Below, one piece after another: positions 23,825 through 35,830 of a stretch of DNA of 64,000 nt. A model generated the notes under the pieces. It made no database searches. It was not told where the DNA came from and was given only the letters and a program-made list of their open reading frames with translations. The first letter of the stretch is position 1; each line of letters begins with the position of its first letter. Source of the DNA: Diphasiastrum complanatum (taxonomy: Eukaryota > Streptophyta > Lycopodiopsida > Lycopodiales > Lycopodiaceae). The stretch lies in contig CM055098.1 of the NCBI GenBank assembly GCA_029204225.1, positions 11,927,552 through 11,991,551 of the forward strand, written 5' to 3'. A program made the translations under genes and the position numbers.

Positions 23825-25932
23825 TCACAAATCTACCAAATGCAAGATTAGCCCAAGTATTGAACTGAAAGGATCTTGTTCCACTCCTTGACAAGGAATA
23901 CAGCTTTGAATATTGTCTCCTTCCAAACATTCACTTGACAATCTTTGAAAAGTTGTCATCATTTCTTCCATAGGAACACAAGAGGCTGCTTTTAGAAAGA
24001 TCTTTAGACATTCTCCTACAAAGTATAGAAATAAATTGGACACACTAATAGCTCCCTTTGAAAGTGAACCAACATTTTTAATCTCAAAAAATATTTTAGA
24101 TATTGGGTCACTAGAAATATAGAGTGAATCTCTAATCCAAGTGCAATGTTCAGAATATATCATGAAAGAAGTTGAATGATATTCAACTATAAAATTCTCA
24201 AAATTTAGATTATGACTTCGTTTTTAGTTGGTGAACTATATGTCACAATGCTTTAGCCTATCCAAAATAACAAAATCTTTTGATTTCTTAGAAAATTGAC
24301 TCAATATCTAAAAATCCTCTAATCTTGTACTCGCAATAAGAACTCTTCTAGAATCATTTGACACAACACATTGTTTATTTTCAAACAATAAAATATGTTC
24401 TAAACTGATAGCATAACTTACAAAAAAAACTATTACAAACTAGGAACATAAAGCACATTTTTCAAGAATCTCAAAATACCATGGAGATTTAGTTTGACAA
24501 CACTTTCTCCACAAATGTAGTCAGAACTCCCATCACTCAAATGTAAGTTCTTCTTAAAACCAAAAGCAGAATACCTGACAAACAAAGTAAAATCAGTACA
24601 CATATGTCTTGTGACACTTGTATCGAAGTGCCAACTGCCAAAATAGAATCTTTATCAAATTTAACCATGAAGACATCTTTTGTTTTTTAGGCTCTCTATC
24701 ATCCCTTTTATCTTCTTCAACAATTGTATGGGCATGAGGCTGATTTTTAGTTTTTAACGATCTCCAATCCTTCGTCACATGTCTTTTTTGTTTTTTGCAA
24801 TAATGGTAGATAAGATTTATTACGATCACCAAGTGAAAATCTCTCAATATCATGTCACATGCCACCAAAAGGATACCTATGTAGCCAAACCACCCAACCA
24901 ATAGGAAACAGAAAGTCTAATCCCTAACCGCTTCACCCTCCGAGCCACGATGATTAAGTGCAAGAGAGCAGATGATCCTAGCTTTTGAAAATATAAATCT
25001 AAATGAGGAGATGGGCAAGTTCCTAGAAAGATATAGACCCCAAAAGTTGATGAATATTCCCTCTAGGATATCCCAAGACCATGCAAAAGCTATTTGATCT
25101 CCTATTCTTGCACCAAAAGTTGTCACACCATGCACTAGCTCCATAGGTCCAATTAGAGCATCTAGGCCCTCACAAGGTTATTAATTAAATTATTGGCCTA
25201 GTCTAGAATAATGTGGCGTAACTAATAATCTCGTACATTGGAGTACCAGATATCCATATCAAGGATTATTCTGAATCCTTCATGCAGGACATGGACGTAA
25301 CAATATTTTTTAAGAATTTAGATTTGGATGCACTATTGTCATCTTCATTACCTTAGTTAGTCCCGAGACTTAAATTCTTATGTCCTATTTCTTCCTTTCA
25401 TAGTTTTCTTGTCTCTATTGGTTGGCAAAGACAATGGAGATATCCAAATTAGAGGAACTACTTCTTCTTGAAGAAACATAGCTATGGCCTCAGATAATGC
25501 CAAATTATATTGACCTATCATCATCATCGTTTAGCTATTTGTGCCAAACTGAATCCTTCTATTTCCATTTCAAAATGCCGTCAACAGAGGTGGCTCAATT
25601 GGTTAGCTTGGCATCCAAAGTTTCTTTAGTCCCATCGTCAATCCCCTCTTGAAAATGAAGATGCATTTATAAAAGGCTGCAACATCCTCTACTAGTCTAA
25701 GGTCAATACCCTCGACTAATTTCCAAGGATTTTTCGCAAGAAAGATCATCCTAAATTTGAATTTCCACATATGGAAGTTACTTCCATCAAATTTCTCTAC
25801 CAAAAAAATGTCTTGATTAGGATCCATAGAATTTGACCAAATTCTAAAACCAAATAAATTTCTAATCAATAATAAAATTTAGAACCACCCAATAGATCAA
25901 GAACTATGTCAAATACCTCTTATACCTGGTTA
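23825..25932 (-). pseudogene. Copia gag/protease remnant, minus strand
   Basis: Gag starts near 25825 with MDPNQDIFLVEKFDGSNFHM and WKFKFRMIFLAKNPWKLVEG, typical of copia gag. A zinc-knuckle remnant near 24800 (YHYCKKQKRHVTKDWRSLK) has lost its last Cys to Trp. A protease-like linker follows at about 24620-24440 (ICGESVVKLNLHGILRFLKN in shifted frames). Frames below 24200 and at 24917-25144 are unassigned. A SINE-like fragment interrupts gag near 25585-25662. A primer-binding site and LTR end lie at 25933-25945 in the expected place. Confidence 0.65.
25585..25662 (+). repeat. tRNA-derived SINE-like fragment
   Basis: GAGGTGGCTCAATTGGTTAG resembles the 5' end and A box of a tRNA-derived SINE. 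The following TTTCTTTAGTCCCATCGTCA aligns with a fragment at 41141-41184 that carries a B-box-like sequence. It interrupts a copia gag frame. No target duplication was found, so this remains tentative. Confidence 0.45.
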
Positions 25933-25944
25933 GCTCTAATACCA
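25933..25944 (-). promoter_or_regulatory. Copia primer-binding site, minus strand
   Basis: The minus strand reads TGGTATTAGAGC, one base from the standard copia site. It lies about 110 bp upstream of the gag start at about 25825 and next to an LTR end. Confidence 0.75.
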
Positions 25945-26450
25945 TGTTGGGGCAAAAACTTAATGAAATGTCCTATACATCATATTTAACAAGGACTTCA
26001 ATTTCAAAAGATAATAATATTTAGTTCAACTCAATTATTCAATGTTAACACACAGAATGATTCAAATATAAACAAAATACACATGCAGATCAGACAATCA
26101 CAAAGAATTGATAAAACACAAAAACATGCATATAATAGACCTAAAATCAATAATACATGAATAGGAATCCAAAATGATTAGATGATCGCTACTCAATATA
26201 TCACGTATAGCTCTCTCTTGTACTGATTTCAGTCTTACATGATTTTCTACTATTCAAACATAAATCTACAAATAATGAAATCTTGATTTCATGCATTGAG
26301 TTAATATTACAAGCTATCATAAGCATGACTATTGACTAATCTAATATGTTTACAAAATAGATAATGGCTATAATCAATCGTGGAAGTAGTTACCATTTGA
26401 TCCATTGTGATTTTGTACTAGTACTCTTTGAAGTTGATGTTTAACCCTGT
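25945..26450 (-). repeat. Probable LTR of minus-strand copia
   Basis: The plus strand starts TGTTGGGGCAAAAAC, so on the minus strand the LTR ends in CCAACA directly before the primer site. The far border is not resolved. Confidence 0.45.
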
Positions 26451-26492
26451 AATTCGATTATGCAAATAAAATAAAAGTAGTCCTTAATAGAT

Positions 26493-27170
26493 TTGGATTG
26501 GACATGTCATGAGCTTCAATGTGAGTGGCACCATGAAAAATATCAATTCACATTTTTTGATGTCAACATTTCAGCCAAGTCACATGTCCCGCTACCAATC
26601 GACATTTTGGTTGATGGTTCAAAGTCATCATCTATGCCAACCTGTGCCTTTCAGCATTTTACATCAAAGGATTATGTAGATTGGCATTTTACTTAGACAC
26701 GAAAAGACAATTTTCGACCTATGCTGACTGCGTATAAATTTGCAAAAGAGGCTTACCTAACTCTTTGTATTTCTAAAGGGATCTTAGTTTGCAAACAACT
26801 TTCTAATAAACTGAAGAATTCTAAGAAAAAATATTTACAAATACACAATTGGATGAATTTTCTAGATCATCATAATTACAAGATTTTTTCAATAACTTAA
26901 GAGTGTGGTACAATGGGGCCAAGCCAAATATGGACTTTTACAAATGATGTATCTTGGAGGTTCTCATTACCTTTTGGTAATAGAAGAATGGACGAACCAA
27001 GCTACTATATTCCTATGAAAAAAGAAAGTGTAGCTTCTATACACATTCTCAATTTGTAATCCCATGACATATTGTGAAATTGATATAAGTGATAGTAAAG
27101 CATCCTATATAGACACTAATTCTGAAATCAATTAGGATATTTTTGTTAAGTCCCTAGAACAACATACAAA
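26493..27170 (+). pseudogene. Unrecognised decayed ORF
   Basis: The plus-strand frame is nearly open: 26493-26696, a single stop, then on to about 26900 (AYLTLCISKGILVCKQLSNK, YLQIHNWMNFLDHHNYKIFS). After a gap comes a piece near 27080-27170 (CEIDISDSKASYIDTNSEIN). That last piece resembles CKIDVRNSEASNLDTILYIN at 55592-55660, so the sequence recurs in the window and is probably from a mobile element. No known domain is recognised. Confidence 0.4.
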
Positions 27171-27354
27171 TAAAAAGAAGAAGAAGAATCCCTTAGAAAA
27201 AATCGATCCTTAAAGAGGAAACTAGGTTGAATTTGAGAGAGAACATTAAAATATGCAACTATAATTCGTTATGTGAGTGGTAGGTCGTTGTCCATATAGC
27301 AGTAATACAATTTACGTCATTCTAAGAAAACTTAATATTGTAGAAAAGATTATA

Positions 27355-27690
27355 AGCCTCCTACAGTCCCATCGCTGGACAAAAAATTAAGAAAGCCAAA
27401 GATTCTTCAACAAGAATGCGGTTTTTGAGCCAACAGTCCAAGCGTTAAACAACAACTATCTATCATCATTATAACATATGTTAGAGCTCCATCGTTGTCT
27501 AGCATGCATACAAGCTTAAAGCATACGATGATATGTAGTGCATCGGTGCTTGGCAGGCAGAAGGCCTCACACTTTTTTCAATAACAAAAAAGGTTTTATG
27601 TAGTCCATCGCTGCTTATCAGGCATAAAGATCCATTTTATGCAATGAAGAAGATAAAGTGTGGTCCATCGCTGGACAGCGAGCCACCATA
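27355..27690 (+). repeat. Five dispersed CCATCGCTGG-like motifs
   Basis: CCCATCGCTGGAC (27368), CTCCATCGTTGTCTAGC (27488), TGCATCGGTGCTTGGCAGGC (about 27540), GTCCATCGCTGCTTATCAGG (27605) and GTCCATCGCTGGACAGC (27664) share a core followed by a CAGGC-type tail. Spacing is about 120, 52, 65 and 59 bp. Function unknown. Confidence 0.5.
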
Positions 27691-29300
27691 AAAGTATTTC
27701 AACATACATTTACACACTATGTGAAGCTATGAGCATAAATATCACACATAGTTACTAAGAATCCTAAAGAAAAGTGCATAAAGCAACAAAGAGATGCAAA
27801 TAGGATGAACCTCTTACCATAACATTGGATCCAAAGGAAGGAAGCTTGTAAGGGCACAATCACAAGAGGACAAAATTGATGAACTCTCTTCACAAAGTGT
27901 TGTGAGGAAAAGTAGTCGAAGCTGCATGATATATAGTGGTATGTAGTGAGGCTTCATGGAAGGTGGCATGTTGGCTTAAGGGGGAAGTAACAAATCTTGT
28001 TCATACGTTATGGCTAAGCTTAAGACCTTTGTAAAGCTTATCATAAAAAAAAAGGGGGGAGTTTTTTTGAAATGATATTGTAGGAGACAAGCTCAAAAGG
28101 AGTATGGGCTCTTAACGTAAGGTTTACATAGATGCCATTTTGAGCTGTGAAGCGAGAGTTTAGGCCTACAAACCCCCTCGGACCACCCCACTCAAGGTAT
28201 TTATCTCCACCTTGCACTTGGTAGGATCGGCATATTCTAAGAATAAAACTAGCATCTTTATCTAAAAAATCAATATCCCATAGAATGAGTGATATTTACT
28301 TTCAAAAAATAGACACTTGTTTTTCTTGCAAGAAATTTTATGGGTGGGAGGGAAGGTCGCCTTCCAAGGGCTTTCCACCCTAAGGGCCCAAGGAAGGGAC
28401 CTTCCACGCCATAAATTTTTTTTTACCTTCTCTTTTCTTTTCTTTTCTTTTTTGCTGTAATTTTATTTTTACATGTGCCTTGCAGGTGTTTACATCCACA
28501 GATTCTATTGTGAGAGCCATCACCATTTTCTTTACCTAAAAGTTAAAAGTGATATTACGTTCAAAAAAGATAAGTAGAGGATTCAAAACCTCAAATTTAC
28601 TGGTTTTATGACTAAATATTCTATGAAATTTTAAAAACCTTTAAAATTGTTTTGCATGCATTCGAAGATATAAGGGAGGCAAGTTTTCAAGGAAGAAAAG
28701 GATATTAGAAAACTTTTAAAAAATATGTTAATATTTATAGGCAAGATAAATGAATTTTGTTGCTTGACCTTTTATGTAGGATTAAGTCCTAGGGCAAAGG
28801 CTGTATACACATGGGGGAGCTCAAGTGCAAGAGATTGAAGAGGTGTAAGATCCCTTGGGCTTTAGGTGGCATAAACTCCTAGAGGCATACTTTAGTGAAG
28901 AATACACTAGTTATTGGCCAAACCTAGCATTGAAAGGATTTTAGTCTAAAAAAGTATTCACTTTTATAATGCTTTGAAAAATAATGCAAGATATAAGAGG
29001 CTCGTGATCTCACCGTATCGCTAATTAAACGCCTAACCGCTAATTAGGATTAACATAATCAGAATTAACATCTGGATTCTGGAGCTCTAGCCTTTTCTGT
29101 TTGCTACGTGGGATTTTAGATGCAAATCCTGATGGGATCGTGGTGATCATGATCAGATTACGGTGATTGCATCAGAATCCAGATCTTTCTTCCGCCTTTG
29201 CTCATGTCCTTGTGTCCGTGCATTCAGGATAAGTATTAAGAAGGACTAAATTGGGAAAGACGCTTTTCCTAAGGCATAAAAGGTTGTCCTTTTTTTCCCC
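27691..29300. other. Spacer upstream of bHLH gene
   Basis: No convincing gene. It includes a GC-rich, self-complementary patch at 28345-28410 (GGAAGGTCGCCTTCC and related), a T-rich/CTTTT run at 28418-28455, and ordinary AT-rich DNA. Confidence 0.4.
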
Positions 29301-29367
29301 GTGGAATTGCAGCCTGATGGTTTGACTATGCATTCCTGCTTCCTGCTTATTTCAGCTCTGATCTTTG

Positions 29368-29630
29368 GGAATTGGTAGCCCTTTATGTTTGTATATTATA
29401 ATTGTGTGTTTTGGCTCCACTTTGCCTTGCTTATGCACTGTTGTTGTGCTTGTTCACACAGCTTTCTCTAGGCTTTTGGGTGCTCTAATGATGCATTACT
29501 TTTGGAGTTGGTAGCTCTTTATGTTTGTGTATGAGAAACGTGTGTTATGGCTTCTATTCTGCCTTGACTATGCACTGTGGAGCTTGTACACAACTTTCTG
29601 CTGGCTGTTGGGCTCTTTGATGATGCATCA
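29368..29630 (+). repeat. Tandem duplication in bHLH 5' region
   Basis: Two copies of about 130 bp with a 136-bp offset (29368-29498 and 29504-29630). Both run from GGARTTGGTAGCYCTTTATG through GCACTGT and end at GATGCAT. They lie 90-350 bp upstream of the bHLH start codon, in the likely 5' UTR or proximal promoter. Confidence 0.8.
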
Positions 29631-29717
29631 GTATTCATTGATGTTAGACAGAATTTGAGAAGGAAAGTTGTGGTTACAGCTCTTTGATTTTGCTGCTGCA
29701 TGTAGCCAGCAGCAGCT

Positions 29718-31893
29718 ATGAACCAGAGGGCTTCTTTATCCACCTCCAATGGTCTCACACGCTACCATTCTGCTCCAAGCTTTCTCTTGGCAACTCTAGC
29801 AGAATTCCATGAAGGCGATACATTTCACATACCTTCAGATCCAAACCTCCGCGCACAAGCACTTCTTGGCACATTGTTCTCGGACGATTTTGCCCCGGCT
29901 TGGCCTCAGCAGCAGCATGACATTCGCTTGCCTACATTGGGAACAAGCTCCCAAATGCTGCAGCCATATCCTGTGCCAGTGCCAGGGGAGGCGCAGAACC
30001 AGCTGGGGTCTGAAATTTTCGACTCCAGCAACATAGCGCAAGAGCTCCCCGCCTCTGTGAGTGCACCCTGTAAAGGCGGTCAATCCTCTGAGCAGACCCC
30101 ATCCTGCGACTCTATGGAGTTCGGCGGTAGCAACACCATTTGCCGCGACAACTTTGGATCTGCAAGCATCAGTTGGAACAGGCATGAAGTTTTAAATAAC
30201 CATCCGTTATTGATCAATAGCACACCTTCATGTTTGCAAAGCTTGTCGCAGATGACAGCAGCAGTACCTTCTTCTTGGCTCCCTGCTACGCCTCCCAAAT
30301 CAGGTCTTCTGCGTCACAGTAGCTCGCCCGCCACATTTCTTAACCAGCTATCTGGTGAATTTCGTGCAGGAGGTAAAGAGGAGAGGCATAAATTGAGAAA
30401 TAGAATGATACCATCCTTAACCAGGAGCTACGAATTGCCAGAATCCTGTCTTAGATTTGAATCAAGCGACGAAAATGACGAGGAACCTCCTGGCCAGAAC
30501 CCACTTTTCAGGAAACGCTACCGCAGCGACAATTTGCATCAGGTGCTGCTAGTCTAAAGCTCTCCCTAGTCTACAACCTTCAAGCATGCATAGCCACTAG
30601 TTATATTGAGCATTTGCTGCTTTCCTGCCATCTCGTGAAGCATGATTCATAATTGCCTGGAAATGCTTCACAGGGCAATGATTGTGTGGGGCAGATTCCG
30701 ACAGCTGAGAACAAAAGTTTGACTAAACCAGCTCTCAGGAGGGTTACTGCCATGCAACACAACTCCATGTCAAGCTCGTGCCAAGCGTGGATTTGCAACC
30801 CATCCACGCAGCATCTCGGAGAGAGTAAGCTCCTGTGCATTCTTTTCTTTTCAGCCTTCACAGACATAGTCTAAATTTCTATCAATATGTTGAACATCAT
30901 TTTTGAAAGTTCTGTATTTGACAGTTTAGTCGCAGGTTCTGTACAGAGCAAAATGTGGATCTACCTATTGAATTGTAATTTTTTATTTCCTTGGGATTCC
31001 TTTGTCATAAAACAGCTTCGGAGAACTCGAATAAGTGAAGGAATCAAGAAGCTGCAGGAGCTTGTTCCCAACATTGACAAGGTAACATAAAATTTGTGCA
31101 TGGTATTTAAGCTTGTTTCACAGAAGCTAGAATGAATAATTTGTTTAGCTTTTGATCTCTCAGTGAATAAACTGTTGAAGACCTGGAAATTTCAATGTTT
31201 AGAGTTCATTATTAGCCTCTGTTTACCATTGGCAGCAAATGAACACAGCTGACATGCTGGATGAAGCAGTCGAATACATAAAGCTTCTTCAGAAACAAGT
31301 TCAGGTCTGTTATTTCATGCCATTGAATGCATCTTACCTCACGTTTGCCTGTATGAGAACCAGCCTACCTTTCAAGGAATGACTGGTGACACCAACTTGC
31401 TTTTTCTGTGGGATTACTCTTTTTTGGGGCAAGATTTTGACTTATTTTTTATTATCCCTGACAGCAACTTATGCTTGGGTACTAATGAGACCACAAGTAT
31501 TGCTTGTTGCTCAATTTTTTTAGCTTTGCCACTAAGTGGTGACGATAGTCTCAAAGGTGATGTCTCTGACTTTCCTCAGTTCAGCAACAAAATGCACTTT
31601 TTTTAGATCATTTTATATTTCAATAGCCTTTTTCTTTCCAACTATTGAAAAGCTTGTTGTGGTCAATGGGTTCACCTTTTTTTGTTTTATATTATTGTTT
31701 TGATATAAAGGTTTTGGCTCCATGTACATTTTTTAATATTTAGGTATTGACATTCCTGACCTTTCAGATTGAACTTATGATTTTAAAATTTTCTAATCTC
31801 ACAAAGAACTTGACTGATTATAACACCACCTTTGCTATTCTTATGTAGGACCTCTCAAAAAATGGAGTGATTTCTTCTGACATCAAACCCTAA
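29718..31893 (+). CDS. bHLH transcription factor, bHLH122/128/130 (FBH-like) subgroup
   Basis: Predicted nuclear DNA-binding regulator of 365 residues in five phase-0 exons: 29718-30542, 30732-30824, 31016-31081, 31236-31304 and 31849-31893. Exon 1 carries subgroup signatures GLTRYHSAPSFLL (residues 13-25) and SGLLRHSSSPATFL. Exon 2 gives PCQARAKRGFATHPRSISER, exon 3 LRRTRISEGIKKLQELVPNI, exon 4 NTADMLDEAVEYIKLLQKQV, together the basic region, helix 1, loop and helix 2. Helix 1 has Gly where most relatives have Arg (ISER to ISEG). Family members bind E-box/G-box DNA as dimers. The exon 1 donor (GTGCTG) and the exon 2 acceptor (CCAG at 30728-30731) are weak; an acceptor at 30738 is the alternative. 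The later splice sites and the protein fit are strong. A tandem duplication lies just upstream. Confidence 0.88.
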
Positions 31894-32776
31894 ATGTGGG
31901 CGCCATAATGAACCCCAAGCATGACACACTCTCTTCAAAAGCTGCTGGTAGTTTAGATTATATGCAATGCTGGATACTAAGAAACTTCATCAAAGAGAGC
32001 AATGCAACATGTAAGGTTACTATATTTGTCAGCTATGATGGAAACTTTAACTGGCTCTTTTCAGCTATGGTGTCCCTCTTCCTCAACATGAGAGCTCTTT
32101 TCAGCATCCTGTATCATAAGATTTCTGTGATCCAGCACGTGAGAGAAGAGGGAACTAGGAAGCTGTTTTGATTATCCATCTGTAAAGTTTCAAACTTTTG
32201 GTAAGAATTTAGCTTTGCTGGAACATCACAGAAATGTTCTAGATGCTCAGGTGGCACCTTTGGCATGTTTCCTTGATCAATTCAAAAGTATTTCTTCTAT
32301 TTTACTTTTGTTCTTATATTTGTATCCTTCAATGGAGAAGTTAATACTATAGTTTCACAAGGACTTCATTGATAAACAAGAACTAATGAAGGAATCATGA
32401 TTTTAAGACTCACAAATCTTGAGGAAAGTATTTCAGTGAAGAGTTATTTAATAATTATGATAAAACTTCAAGATTTATTTCTATACCTCTCTTTTTATTT
32501 GCTCTTATTGAGCTCATGTGTCTATGCCTACAAGGCTATTTTTATTAGAATATCAAGTGGAATCACAAAATTATTTTGTTTAGTATGACAAGAATATGAG
32601 TAACATGATATTAATGTTGTGAGAGTTCTTCATTTGATTTCATGAGATTTTTTGAGTAGAATCTTCCTACTATGTATACGTGGTTTAAGAAGAATATCAA
32701 CAAGGATGAATTCAAATACATTTGATTTATGTATGACAAGGTTAAAGAGAGTGCTAAAGGCAGTAAACCTTAATCT
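31894..32776. other. Spacer downstream of bHLH gene
   Basis: AT-rich DNA holding the likely 3' UTR of the bHLH gene. No domain or repeat recognised. Confidence 0.45.
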
Positions 32777-33049
32777 ATGTTTCTCTCAGTATGTTTTGTG
32801 GCTTTAAGTAAAATTGGAGTGGATTTGTTTGCAAAGGAGAGTGAGAGAGGTAGTAGAGGGATCGAGAAGTCCAAGTCCCCCAGTTTTTTTAGGAGCCATG
32901 CAAATATCCCAGTTCAGGTGACTAGGTCGGTTATTCCAAGGGAATTTCTAAAAGGTCTTAGTAATAGAGAGGGAGTAGGAAGAGGGGGAAAACCAAATGA
33001 GAGTGAAGTAGAAGGAGATGATGTGCTTGAGAACTATGAGTCTAGCTGA
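32777..33049 (+). other. Unrecognised 90-codon ORF
   Basis: Open plus-strand frame rich in Ser, Arg, Gly and Glu (KSKSPSFFRSHANIPVQVTR, then GGKPNESEVEGDDVLENYE). No domain recognised. It lies between the bHLH gene and a LINE remnant and could be a degraded mobile-element piece or chance. Confidence 0.25.
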
Positions 33050-33244
33050 AAAGGAGAGGTCAGAAGAATCTCAGAGCAGAATTTTGGATCAGATTCTCTC
33101 GATAATCCAATTGAAACGGTCTCTGTTAGAAAGAGAAGCTCCCAAGAAAAAAAACCAAGATATCTGAAAATGGTACCATGAGAAAGGACGTTAAGGCCTA
33201 AATCTTGGCAGTAGTTGGGAGGAGCATCACAAAAGAGAACAATA

Positions 33245-35085
33245 ATATCATATTTTTAATAGTTGATCAAAGAGTCAAAGAAATCACAAAAGCGAGCAAG
33301 CTCAAGAAGGAAAAGGAGGTAGAATGGTGGTTGATCTCAATAATACAGGCCAAATCATCAGCAAAGAGCTGATGGCCAAGCGAAATGTATCGCAAAATGG
33401 AAGGAAGAAAAGAAGGAGAGGAATTGAGATGATAGAGATGGAAAATAAGCAAATTTGTAGTGATGACACAGAGGTAGGGGGCAAGATTATTTGATGTCAC
33501 AAGAAATAGGGAAAGAATGATAAAGAACTCCTTGGAAGATGATGGAGCATGGATTAGCTTAGTGATGTAATTTGGGAGTCCAAAAGAAGTGAAACAGGCA
33601 AGAAGGTAGTTCTAGCTAATCTAGTCGAAGGCTTTATCGAAGTCAATCTTAACCGAAAGAGATGGATAGTTAAACCAAATGCAAGAATTAATGGTGGACC
33701 AGATATTCAGGAAGATATCAAAAAGAGATCTTTAACAAAGCCAGTCTGAATTTTGAAAAGATGAGATGGGAGGAGAAGAGCAATCCTCCTAGCAATAGCT
33801 TCACTATAATTTTGTACAAGGTGTTAAGCATAGTAAGAGGGCGATAGTCATAGATTATAGTGGGGAGCTCAGTCTTAGAGATAAGTTTAATCAAACCCTA
33901 AGAGACGAAGGAGGGGAAGGAGCCGAGGAAAGAGCATTATTGGTGGCTAGAAGGAGAGAGGGACCAACAGTAGTCCAGTGGGCGAGAAAAAAATCGGAAC
34001 TAGGGATTTTTTCTTTGCTAAGAGCTTTGAGGGCATAATAAAGTTCTAAGACAGTGGAAAAGAATGATAATTAGAGTCTGCTAGTGAAATAGGAGATGAG
34101 AAGGAGCAATAGGAGAGAAGATCTTGTATTGAGGTCTTTGGAGGGAAAACAAGGTTAAAAATACGTGAGAAATGGTTGGTGAAAGAAGAGCAAATGGCTT
34201 CGGGGCTAGGGAGGGGAGCACCGTTAATAATGAGACCACGTGAGTCTTCTCTCTTGTGTTGAGGCTTTGAGTTTCCTGAAGAAGGTTGAGGGAAGATTTG
34301 CTTTCCAAAGCCAATTGAGGTGGGTTTTCTTGCGAATAAAAGCCACTTTGGAGTGATCGATGATTTTGAGCAAGTTGGAAGCTTCTAGAAATTTGTCTGT
34401 CCGAAGGGAGGGTTTAGTCGTCTGAGCCCTTTCTAGGGTAATGGAAGAAAGTTTAAGGGAAGATTCAAGGTGGGAGGCAAAAGAACTATGGATAAAAAAA
34501 CGTGAGCAGTCAATGATGTCTTCTATGTTCATGAGAGAGGAAATAATAGAAGATAGAACAAGGCGAAGAGTCTTATTCCATATTAGGGTATTGTTTATAA
34601 TATAGACAAAATGGCACATAAAGGATTTGGCAAAGAAGAGGTTGAGGTGAAGGCCAACTGGTAGGTGATCAGAGAGGGGAAAGAAGAGATGGTACTACAA
34701 GATAAACTGCTAGCCCAATTTCCATGGCTGAAAAGTTAAAATATGTCTAGTCTAGTAGAAGTGAAGAAAGGAGTCTGTTGCTCCAAGTGTGGTGGCGAGG
34801 GGAATTGCAAAGAGGTAGAGCATCAAAGAATTAAAACCATCTACCAAGCAATCTTGGGCTTGTCTTTCTACAAAGGTGAAGATACATATTAAAATTGTTT
34901 GTCAGAATCGAGGGAAGGGAATTAAGGGGAGAGATGTCGCAGCAAAGGGCAATGCAAGAGTGAGAAGAATTAGAAGCATAAATGTTGAAGACATTAAAGG
35001 CCAACCCGCATTCACTAATGAAGCTACCCAAATGGGAGCTAGGAGGAAAGATATCCTCTTTGGAGGAGCTTTCTAGCTAGCTAGT
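33245..35085 (-). pseudogene. LINE (L1-type) ORF2 remnant
   Basis: Minus-strand non-LTR retrotransposon. From 35031 down, the endonuclease shows NVFNIYASNSSHS and ILTNNFNMYLHL, with SDHLPVGLHLNLFF near 34660 (the conserved SDH block). A linker follows at 34619-34224 (TFFRKLKASTQERRLTW). RT shows VKIDFDKAFD at about 33640, WNYLLACFTSFGLPNYITKL, APYLCVITTNLL and the catalytic box LGHQLFADDLACIIE at about 33360 (FADD, intact). In a live element ORF2 nicks target DNA and primes cDNA from the nick. ORF1 and the RT C-terminus are missing and stops are frequent. Confidence 0.85.
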
Positions 35086-35116
35086 GCTTTGAGACCTAAT
35101 TGCGTACATGTATACA

Positions 35117-35118
<2 letters not shown>

Positions 35119-35146
<28 letters not shown>
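35119..35146. repeat. (CA)14 microsatellite
   Basis: Uninterrupted CA dinucleotide run next to the LINE 5' end. Confidence 0.95.
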
Positions 35147-35150
<4 letters not shown>

Positions 35151-35549
35151 TGTATATGTAAAGTGTATATTTCCTATCTCTTCATCGCAAATTATTGATA
35201 AAATGTAAATATCCCCTGGTGCATTCATTCATAGGAAAAAGTAGTAGGTACATTGATGAAAAAGATATATACACCCCGAAGGGGAAGTTTAAACAAAAGT
35301 AGGCTCAAACAAGAGCAAAGCTTGTAGTAAAGTTAAGCTTAATCCAAATCATGGCATTGAAAATTAAAGTGCATAAACTATGATAAGCTACGCTTGATCT
35401 TGTTAGCACTTACAACTTCCATTAATGATGAAATCATCCCAAGCCTCAAGTAAAATATATGATTCATCTCAATGTAGAAAATCTGAATGTACACTTTGAA
35501 CATTGTCTTACCATGTGTTTATCTATTATACCCTTAGACAAATTTTGGT

Positions 35550-35830
35550 AAGACTTGAAAAATGAAGGGGTTTAAAGCCAAACCCTTCGAGTGAGGAGTA
35601 TGTTTCTAAGTAGCGACAGTTCTTGTCAAACCCTTAATTTTTTTTAAACCATGGCATAGAGACCTCCAAAAACACATCCATTCTCCACTTATTGGTGGTT
35701 TTAGAGAGCAAAAAGATGTTCAAAACTTATAACTAATAATTTAATTGTCAACAAGGACTGTCGTTGCTTAGAAACCTGCTCGCCATTATGAAGGTTTTGG
35801 CTCAACAAACAGTAAACCCTGAAAATGAAG
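35550..35830. repeat. Imperfect inverted repeat, MITE-like
   Basis: The left arm (about 35560-35640: GTTTCTAAGTAGCGACAGTT) matches the reverse complement of the right arm (about 35750-35825: GTTTCTAAGCAACGACAGTC). Arms are roughly 70 bp and surround about 110 bp. No target duplication seen. Confidence 0.55.

Noticed and set aside
27350-27690. CRISPR-like spacing of CCATCGCTGG motifs
   Set aside because: Repeats are imperfect, spacing is irregular and this is plant nuclear DNA.
29809-30298. Overlapping ORFs in other frames
   Set aside because: Shadows of bHLH exon 1.
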